Assembly: GCA_002493755.1 (NCBI GenBank)
Contig: DKZT01000055.1
Coordinates: 9,919-29,346, forward strand
Direction: 5' to 3'
Source of the DNA: Ruminococcaceae bacterium UBA7067
GTDB lineage: Bacteria > Bacillota > Clostridia > Oscillospirales > Acutalibacteraceae
DNA length: 19,428 bases
The notes under the pieces were generated by a model. It did not search any database and had not been told where the DNA came from. It saw only the letters and a list, made by a program, of their open reading frames with translations. Shown here in pieces: positions 14,745 to 19,428 of this stretch (its first letter is position 1; every line of letters starts with the position of its first letter). Made by a program: the position numbers and the translations under genes.

Positions 14745-15988
14745 GCAGAACTGTTGTCATTATCGGCGCAGGTGCTTCGGGTATGATGGCGGCTCACTTT
14801 GCCGCCAAAAGCGGAGCAGGAGTTATATTGCTTGAAAGGAATAAAAAGGTCTGCCGCAAGGTTATGATAACAGGCAAGGGCAGGTGCAATGTAACCAACA
14901 ATTCCTCGCCTGACAATATAATTTCAAAAACGCCGACAAACGGCAGATTTTTATACAGCGCAGTTAATTTCTTCTCTCCCGATGATACAATGGCTTTCTT
15001 TGAATCGGCAGGAGTTGAGCTTAAAACCGAGCGCGGCAACAGAGTTTTCCCAAGCTCGGATAAGGCGGCTGATATTGTTGACGCACTGCTTCGGACGGTT
15101 AAAAAAGACGGCTGTAAAATCTTAACGGAAAAGCAGGCGCAAAGCCTTATCATTGACGGTAACAGGATAAGCGGCATTATGCTTACGGACGGTGAAGCCG
15201 TAAAAGCCGACAGCGTGATAATAGCCTGCGGCGGCGCTTCTTACCCAAAAACAGGCTCGGACGGCTCAGGCTACGCCCTTGCAAAGCTGGCAGGGCATAC
15301 AATAAAGGAGATAAAGCCGTCGCTTGTTCCGATAGAGTGCGGCGGCGATGTCTGCCAAAGGCTTCAGGGGCTGTCGCTTAAGAATGTTAATTTCTCGGCT
15401 CATTTCAAGGACGGAAAAAAGCCTGTTTTCAGCGAGCAGGGAGAAATGCTGTTTACGCACTTCGGCGTAAGCGGACCGCTTGTTCTGAGCGCTTCATCAC
15501 ATATGAAAAAGGGCGAGGTTAAGGATTACCGCTTTGTTATTGATTTAAAGCCTGCGCTCGATATTGACACTCTCGACAAAAGGCTTGTGCGCGATTTTGA
15601 CGAGTTTTGCAACAAGGATTTTGCAAATTCGCTCGGCAAGCTTTTGCCTTCAAAGCTGATTCCCGTTATAATAGAGAGGTCGGGAATAGCGCCCGACGAG
15701 AAGTGCAACAGCATAACAAAGCATCAGCGCAGAGAGCTTGCACAGCTTATCAAGAGCCTTGAGATAAAGCCTGTGCGTTTTCGCCCGATTGACGAGGCTA
15801 TAATAACCTCGGGCGGCATAAGCACAAAGGAAATAAACCCAAAAACAATGGAATCAAGGCTTGTCGGCGGACTGTACTTTGCAGGAGAGGTTATAGACGT
15901 TGACGCCTACACAGGCGGCTATAATCTGCAAATTGCGTTTTCAACAGGCGCGCTTGCAGGGCAGAGCAGTGCAGTTGACGAATATTAA
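14741..15988 (+). CDS. FAD-dependent oxidoreductase of the YhiN/HI0933/BaiN family
   Basis: The 415-residue flavoprotein begins with the dinucleotide-binding motif GAGASG (residues 9-14) and an acidic residue E32 at the end of the second strand, which binds the FAD ribose. The family signature GKGRCNVTN lies at 45-53. IIACGGASYPKTGSDGSGYALA and the C-terminal LYFAGEVIDVDAYTGGYNLQIAFSTGALAG complete the FAD site. Relatives include C. scindens BaiN (bile acid metabolism) and proteins labelled aminoacetone oxidase. The substrate cannot be told from sequence, and the common position beside cmk in Clostridia suggests a general role. The start overlaps the stop of the RpiR gene (ATGA, 14741-14744), implying translational coupling. 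Confidence 0.92.
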   Translation: MSRTVVIIGAGASGMMAAHFAAKSGAGVILLERNKKVCRKVMITGKGRCNVTNNSSPDNIISKTPTNGRFLYSAVNFFSPDDTMAFFESAGVELKTERGNRVFPSSDKAADIVDALLRTVKKDGCKILTEKQAQSLIIDGNRISGIMLTDGEAVKADSVIIACGGASYPKTGSDGSGYALAKLAGHTIKEIKPSLVPIECGGDVCQRLQGLSLKNVNFSAHFKDGKKPVFSEQGEMLFTHFGVSGPLVLSASSHMKKGEVKDYRFVIDLKPALDIDTLDKRLVRDFDEFCNKDFANSLGKLLPSKLIPVIIERSGIAPDEKCNSITKHQRRELAQLIKSLEIKPVRFRPIDEAIITSGGISTKEINPKTMESRLVGGLYFAGEVIDVDAYTGGYNLQIAFSTGALAGQSSAVDEY

Positions 15989-16004
15989 TATCAGGAGGAG
16001 CATT

Positions 16005-16667
16005 ATGATTTCAGTTGCGATAGACGGACCTGCCGGAGCAGGAAAAAGCACGATAGCCAAGATGGCGGCAAAACGCCTTAATTTTATATATGTCGATACC
16101 GGCGCGCTTTACAGAACCCTCGGCTACGGCGCACATACAGGCGGCGTTGACATTCACAATGAAGCCGAGCTTGAAAGCTATCTCGAAAACAGCAGGGTGG
16201 AGCTTAAGTTCATTGACGGCGAGCAGAGGGTGTTATTAAACGGTGAGGACGTGTCCGATAAGATAAGAACACCGCAGATGGGCACGGCGGCGTCGGAAAT
16301 TTCGGCTATACCGAGGGTGCGTGAATATCTGCTTGATATGCAGCGCGCTCTTGCAAGGACAAACAACGTGATTATGGACGGCAGGGATATCGGAACGGTT
16401 GTACTGCCGAATGCCGAGGTAAAAATCTTTCTTACAGCGTCGCCCGAGTGCCGCGCAAAAAGGCGGCTTGAGGATTTCCGCCAAAAGGGCGAAAATGTGG
16501 ATTTTGATGAGGTTTTAAGGCTTATTGTCGAAAGGGACTATCAGGATTCACACCGTGAGATTGCGCCGCTTAAAGCCGCCGAGGACAGCGTAATTGTAGA
16601 TACCTCCGACTTAAGCCTGGAGCAGTCGGTCGAGAAAATCATCTCAACAATAGAGGAGAAAAAATGA
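16005..16667 (+). CDS. cmk: (d)CMP kinase
   Basis: Cytidylate kinase phosphorylates CMP and dCMP with ATP, feeding CTP, dCTP and CDP-lipid synthesis. The 220-residue protein has the P-loop GPAGAGKS at 8-15 and VDTGALYRTLG (30-40). MDGRDIGTVVLPNA (124-137) is the CMP-specific core, and RRLEDFRQKG (153-162) lies near the lid. RDYQDSHREIAPLKAAEDSVIVDTS is a C-terminal hallmark. The ATG at 16005 is set by AGGAGG at 15993-15998, 6 nt upstream; the frame is open back into the previous gene but that part is not Cmk sequence. The stop overlaps the plsC start by ATGA. Length is standard for bacterial Cmk. Confidence 0.97.
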   Translation: MISVAIDGPAGAGKSTIAKMAAKRLNFIYVDTGALYRTLGYGAHTGGVDIHNEAELESYLENSRVELKFIDGEQRVLLNGEDVSDKIRTPQMGTAASEISAIPRVREYLLDMQRALARTNNVIMDGRDIGTVVLPNAEVKIFLTASPECRAKRRLEDFRQKGENVDFDEVLRLIVERDYQDSHREIAPLKAAEDSVIVDTSDLSLEQSVEKIISTIEEKK

Positions 16668-17284
16668 AAGAGAAGAAACCATTTATCTTTAAGCTTGCAA
16701 GGGTGGTATGCACGCCGATTTTCAAGCTTATTTACAGATACGAAATAACTAACAGAAACAACATTCCGCCGCAGGGCGCTTATGTTCTCGCCTGCAATCA
16801 TCAGTCCTACACCGACCCGGTGCTTCTTAACATAGGGCAGAAGCGAATGATACACTTTATGGCGAAGGAGGAGCTTTTCCGCAATAAATTTTTCGCGGCT
16901 CTGATTCGCTCGCTCGGCGCTTTTCCCGTTCACAGAGGCGGCACGGGCGACCAGACGGCGATTAACAACGCTCAAAAGCTTTTGTCGGACGGCAAGGTTC
17001 TCGGCATTTTCCCCGAGGGCAAGAGAAGCACAACAGGCGAGATTCTGAAGCTCAGAGCAGGCGCAGTTATGCTGGCTTTTCAGTGCGGTGTTCCGATTGT
17101 TCCCGCCTGCATAACGGCAAAGGGTGGCAGAATAAAAATGTTCAATAAGGTTAAGATAACCTACGGCGACCCGATAACCTGTGAGGAGCTGGGCATAACA
17201 ACAGGCTCGGGCAAGGAGCTGAGAGAGGCTACAAAGGTGCTTGCCGAAAAAATTTCCGCTATCCGCGAAAAAGACAGATTCTGA
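16664..17284 (+). CDS. plsC: 1-acyl-sn-glycerol-3-phosphate acyltransferase (PlsC family)
   Basis: The product adds the second acyl chain to lysophosphatidic acid in phospholipid synthesis at the membrane. In 206 residues it shows the four acyltransferase blocks: NHQSYTD (45-51, with catalytic H46 and D51 in HX4D spacing), AFPVHRGG (86-93, R91), FPEGKRS (116-122, E118) and VPIVPACI (143-150). The N-terminal hydrophobic/basic helix suits membrane association. The ATG overlaps the cmk stop (16664-16667), so translation is probably coupled. The fusion gene starts 9 nt after its stop. Other LPLAT-family members use different acceptors, so the exact substrate is by family inference. Confidence 0.93.
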   Translation: MKEKKPFIFKLARVVCTPIFKLIYRYEITNRNNIPPQGAYVLACNHQSYTDPVLLNIGQKRMIHFMAKEELFRNKFFAALIRSLGAFPVHRGGTGDQTAINNAQKLLSDGKVLGIFPEGKRSTTGEILKLRAGAVMLAFQCGVPIVPACITAKGGRIKMFNKVKITYGDPITCEELGITTGSGKELREATKVLAEKISAIREKDRF

Positions 17285-17293
17285 GGTGATTTT

Positions 17294-19306
17294 GTGGCTG
17301 AAATTACTCTTGCAAAAACAGCCGGCTTCTGCTTTGGAGTAAACAGAGCCGTAAATATGGTGTATAAGCTTGTTGAAAACAACGAGAAAGTCTGCACTCT
17401 CGGCCCGATAATACACAACGCCCGAATGGTAAGCGAGTTTGCCGCAAAGGGTGTGCGCACGGTAGACAGCCCCGAGCAGGTTATGGCGGGCGAAACCGTT
17501 GTAATTCGTTCACACGGCGTAGGAACACAGGTTTACGATAAAATAAAGGAGCTGGGTCTTAAAAGCGCAGACGCTACCTGTCCGTTCGTTGCAAAAATCC
17601 ACAAAACAGTCCGTGAGCGTTCGCAGCTCGGCGACATTATTTTAATTGTCGGCGATAAAAACCACCCCGAGGTTGTGGGCATACAAAACCACTGTATGGG
17701 TGAAAATCACACCGTTAAATCTCCTGAGGAAATTGAGGAGCTTGCCGTTAAATTTCCTTATATGAAAAATAAACCCGTGTCGGTTGTCGCTCAAACAACT
17801 TTTGACATAAATTTATGGGAAAAATGTTCTAAAACAATAAAAAAGGTATATACAAATTCGATTTTATTTGGTACAATATGTAATGCTACGATTGATAGGC
17901 AGACAGAAGCAGCGCAATTGTCGCAGCGTTCCGATTTTATGGTTGTTATCGGTGACAAGGGCAGCTCAAACACCTGCAAGCTTTTCAGTATATGCAAGGG
18001 CTTTTGTGAAAACACCGTGCTTGCACAAACCAAGGACGACATTTTGCCGCAAATGGTTTTGAATGCCAAAAAAATCGGCGTAACGGCAGGGGCTTCTGCG
18101 CCTGCAAGGATAATAAAGGAGGTACTGGATAAAATGACAGAGATTTTAAACAATTCCAGTGTAACAAACAACGAGAATGCAGAAAGCAACTTTGCTGAGA
18201 TGCTCGAGGAGAATCTCAAAAGTTTAAATACAGATGGGAGGGTACAGGGCGTAGTCGAAAGAATTACCCCTAACGAGGTTTTTGTTGACGTTGGCAGAAA
18301 GCAAGCCGGCGTTGTTAAGTTTGACGAGCTTACAAACGATCCTAACGCAAAAATCGAGGATCTCGTTAAGGTTGGCGATACTCTTGATTTGCTCATTATG
18401 CGTACCAACGACCAAGAGGGCGTTATTATGCTTTCAAAGAAGCGCGTTGACGCTTTAAAGGGCTGGGACATTATCGTTGCAGCAGGCGAGTCAAACGAGG
18501 TTTTGACAGGCGTTGTAACAGACGTTATCAAGGGCGGTGTACTTGTTGCTTCAAACGGTATGAAGATTTTTGTTCCTGCTTCACAGGCTACTCTCACAAG
18601 AGGCGAGTCGCTTGACGCACTTCTCAAGAAGGAAGTAAGCTTCAGAATTATTGACGTTGACCAGAAGAGAAGAAGAGCGGTTGGCTCAATCAGATCTGTC
18701 CTCAAGGAGGAGAACGACAAGATTAAGGAAGAGTTCTGGAAGAACTGCGAGGTTGGCAAGGTTTACACAGGCGTTGTTAAATCCCTCACTTCCTACGGCG
18801 CATTCGTTGATATCGGCGGCGTTGACGGTATGATTCACATCAGTGAGCTTTCCTGGAGCAGAATCAAGCACCCGTCCGAGGTTGTAAACGTAGGCGACAC
18901 CGTTGAGGTTTATGTAAAGGACATCGACACTGAGAAGGGCAACATTTCGCTCGGCTACAAGAAGAGCGAGGACAACCCGTGGGAGATTCTCAAGAGAGAT
19001 TACCCGGTTGGCACAGTTGTTGAGGCTCAGGTTGTTGGTATGGTTTCATTCGGCGCATTCGCAAGAATCTTGCCGGGCATTGACGGTCTTATTCACATTT
19101 CTCAGATTGCAGACCGCAGAATTGAGAAGCCGCAGGACGAGCTGACAGTCGGTCAGGTTGTTAAGGCTAAGATTACTGCAATCGACTTCGACAAGAAGAG
19201 AGTAAGCCTTTCAATCAGAGCGCTTATTGATGACGAAAAAGCACAGCAGGCTGATGAGGCTGACGAGGTTGTTGCAACAACCGAGGAAGCAGCTGAGGAA
19301 GAATAA
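17294..19306 (+). CDS. ispH: Fused 4-hydroxy-3-methylbut-2-enyl diphosphate reductase (IspH) and ribosomal protein S1
   Basis: Residues 1-280 are IspH, the last enzyme of the MEP isoprenoid pathway, which makes IPP and DMAPP using a 4Fe-4S cluster. The cluster cysteines are C13 (AGFCFGV), C96 (ATCPFV) and C196 (GTICNATIDRQ). Substrate-site motifs IRSHG, NHPEVVG, AQTTF and GVTAGASAP are present. A linker follows, then four S1 RNA-binding repeats at about 313-385, 402-465, 489-556 and 573-643, and an acidic tail. Such fusions are known in Clostridia. The start is GTG at 17294 with GAGGTGAT at 17283-17290 just upstream. The frame is continuous. Lysine codons change from mostly AAA to mostly AAG at the junction, where a second start signal lies. 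Confidence 0.96.
   Translation: MAEITLAKTAGFCFGVNRAVNMVYKLVENNEKVCTLGPIIHNARMVSEFAAKGVRTVDSPEQVMAGETVVIRSHGVGTQVYDKIKELGLKSADATCPFVAKIHKTVRERSQLGDIILIVGDKNHPEVVGIQNHCMGENHTVKSPEEIEELAVKFPYMKNKPVSVVAQTTFDINLWEKCSKTIKKVYTNSILFGTICNATIDRQTEAAQLSQRSDFMVVIGDKGSSNTCKLFSICKGFCENTVLAQTKDDILPQMVLNAKKIGVTAGASAPARIIKEVLDKMTEILNNSSVTNNENAESNFAEMLEENLKSLNTDGRVQGVVERITPNEVFVDVGRKQAGVVKFDELTNDPNAKIEDLVKVGDTLDLLIMRTNDQEGVIMLSKKRVDALKGWDIIVAAGESNEVLTGVVTDVIKGGVLVASNGMKIFVPASQATLTRGESLDALLKKEVSFRIIDVDQKRRRAVGSIRSVLKEENDKIKEEFWKNCEVGKVYTGVVKSLTSYGAFVDIGGVDGMIHISELSWSRIKHPSEVVNVGDTVEVYVKDIDTEKGNISLGYKKSEDNPWEILKRDYPVGTVVEAQVVGMVSFGAFARILPGIDGLIHISQIADRRIEKPQDELTVGQVVKAKITAIDFDKKRVSLSIRALIDDEKAQQADEADEVVATTEEAAEEE
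17849..17877 (+). promoter_or_regulatory. Candidate internal promoter inside the ispH part
   Basis: Within an AT-rich patch of the IspH coding sequence, TATACA (17849-17854, four of six) and TACAAT (17872-17877, five of six) are 17 nt apart. TGG before the -10 makes it an extended -10. It would start transcription near 17884, about 250 nt before the internal S1 start. Coding constraint could also produce it. Confidence 0.3.
18115..18136 (+). promoter_or_regulatory. Internal ribosome binding site and start codon at the IspH/S1 junction
   Basis: AAAGGAGGT (18115-18123) is a full Shine-Dalgarno complement inside the last IspH helix. The in-frame ATG at 18134-18136 (M281) follows after 10 nt, slightly long but workable spacing. 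The position matches the domain boundary. Initiation here would give a free 390-residue S1 protein. Confidence 0.5.
18134..19306 (+). CDS. rpsA: Possible separately translated ribosomal protein S1 (nested in the fusion)
   Basis: This is an alternative product of the same frame, not an additional locus. Starting at M281 it would be 390 residues: a linker (TEILNNSSV onwards), four S1 repeats and an acidic Glu/Ala tail, the usual make-up of a Firmicute S1 homologue. Support comes from the Shine-Dalgarno at 18115-18123, the codon-use change and the exact fit to the domain boundary. Family knowledge: S1 binds mRNA on the 30S subunit, and in low-GC Gram-positives it is often shorter than the six-repeat E. 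coli form. Whether the free form is made cannot be proved from sequence. Confidence 0.4.
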   Translation: MTEILNNSSVTNNENAESNFAEMLEENLKSLNTDGRVQGVVERITPNEVFVDVGRKQAGVVKFDELTNDPNAKIEDLVKVGDTLDLLIMRTNDQEGVIMLSKKRVDALKGWDIIVAAGESNEVLTGVVTDVIKGGVLVASNGMKIFVPASQATLTRGESLDALLKKEVSFRIIDVDQKRRRAVGSIRSVLKEENDKIKEEFWKNCEVGKVYTGVVKSLTSYGAFVDIGGVDGMIHISELSWSRIKHPSEVVNVGDTVEVYVKDIDTEKGNISLGYKKSEDNPWEILKRDYPVGTVVEAQVVGMVSFGAFARILPGIDGLIHISQIADRRIEKPQDELTVGQVVKAKITAIDFDKKRVSLSIRALIDDEKAQQADEADEVVATTEEAAEEE

Positions 19307-19326
19307 TTATTATTACAGTGTAATAT

Positions 19327-19356
19327 AAAAAGCGGCGGTTTTCCGCCGCTTTTGTA
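19327..19356 (+). terminator. Rho-independent terminator of the IspH-S1 operon
   Basis: AAAAGCGGCGG (19328-19338) and CCGCCGCTTTT (19343-19353) form a perfect 11-bp stem with a TTTT loop, ending in a T run. It starts about 20 nt after the stop codon. Confidence 0.9.
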
Positions 19357-19398
19357 TATTCAGAGCTTCAACATATTACACAAAAAAAGAAAAAGCGA

Positions 19399-19427
19399 TT
19401 GTAAAATTATAGAACTTGTGGTAGTAT
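19399..19427 (+). promoter_or_regulatory. Weak candidate promoter at the right edge
   Basis: TTGTAA (19399-19404) and TAGTAT (19422-19427), each four of six matches with a 17-nt spacer, lie in AT-rich DNA after the terminator. The window ends here, so any gene it would serve is not visible. Confidence 0.2.
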
Positions 19428-19428
19428 A

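Noticed and set aside
16541..17416. Minus-strand open frame of 291 codons opposite cmk, plsC and the start of ispH
   Set aside because: It spans three clear plus-strand genes, is rich in Cys, His and Asn without any motif, and so reads as a shadow frame.
17791..18759. Long open frame of 322 codons on the minus strand across the IspH-S1 gene
   Set aside because: It lies wholly opposite a well-supported gene, has a Ser/Thr/Leu-rich composition typical of a shadow frame, and shows no recognisable domain.
17294..19306. Fusion as an assembly or frameshift artefact
   Set aside because: The frame is continuous with no stop or awkward junction, and IspH-S1 fusions are known in Clostridia.

Overview
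The window is chromosomal housekeeping DNA from a low-to-medium GC Gram-positive anaerobe. Three things point to Clostridia, probably an Oscillospiraceae/Ruminococcaceae-type gut bacterium: a V/A-type ATP synthase operon, a fused IspH-ribosomal protein S1 gene behind cmk and plsC, and strong AGGAGG-type ribosome binding sites. This placement is inference from gene content; no rRNA or tRNA gene is present.

Layout. Bases 1-1728 (+) carry a strong promoter and the conserved pair of unknown function, a small ACT-domain protein and a PFL-family (DUF711/UPF0210) protein. Bases 1729-10905 (+) hold a complete nine-gene V-type ATP synthase operon in the order G/H, C, I, K, F, E, A, B, D. It has an extended -10 promoter, a structured 5' leader of about 130 nt and a terminator after subunit D. 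The operon is tight except for a 237-bp gap between F and E, which holds a MITE-like element with perfect 18-bp terminal inverted repeats and 8-bp flanking direct repeats, a composite dispersed repeat and a strong hairpin. Bases 10905-11903 (+) encode a membrane-anchored NusG domain II protein and a Gx-transporter-family membrane protein, closed by a terminator that could work in both directions. Bases 12008-13611 (-) encode HisF and HisH, the two subunits of imidazole glycerol phosphate synthase, separated by another composite repeat. Bases 13771-19353 (+) form a second operon: an RpiR-type regulator, a YhiN/BaiN-family flavoprotein, cytidylate kinase, a PlsC acyltransferase and the IspH-S1 fusion, joined by two ATGA overlaps and short gaps, and ended by a GC-rich hairpin terminator.

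How the genes work together. The nine ATPase subunits give the catalytic A/B head, central stalk D/F, collar C, peripheral stalks E and G/H, and membrane part I plus the K ring, so one transcript could supply a whole rotary pump or synthase. The last operon joins nucleotide (Cmk), phospholipid (PlsC), isoprenoid (IspH) and translation (S1) functions, a grouping common in Clostridia.

I see no CRISPR array, prophage, transposase gene, toxin-antitoxin pair or novel defence system. The most interesting signal is at the IspH-S1 junction. A full Shine-Dalgarno sequence precedes an in-frame ATG exactly between the two domains, lysine codon use switches sharply there, and a promoter-like extended -10 lies inside ispH. 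Together these suggest that free S1 is also made from this fusion gene.
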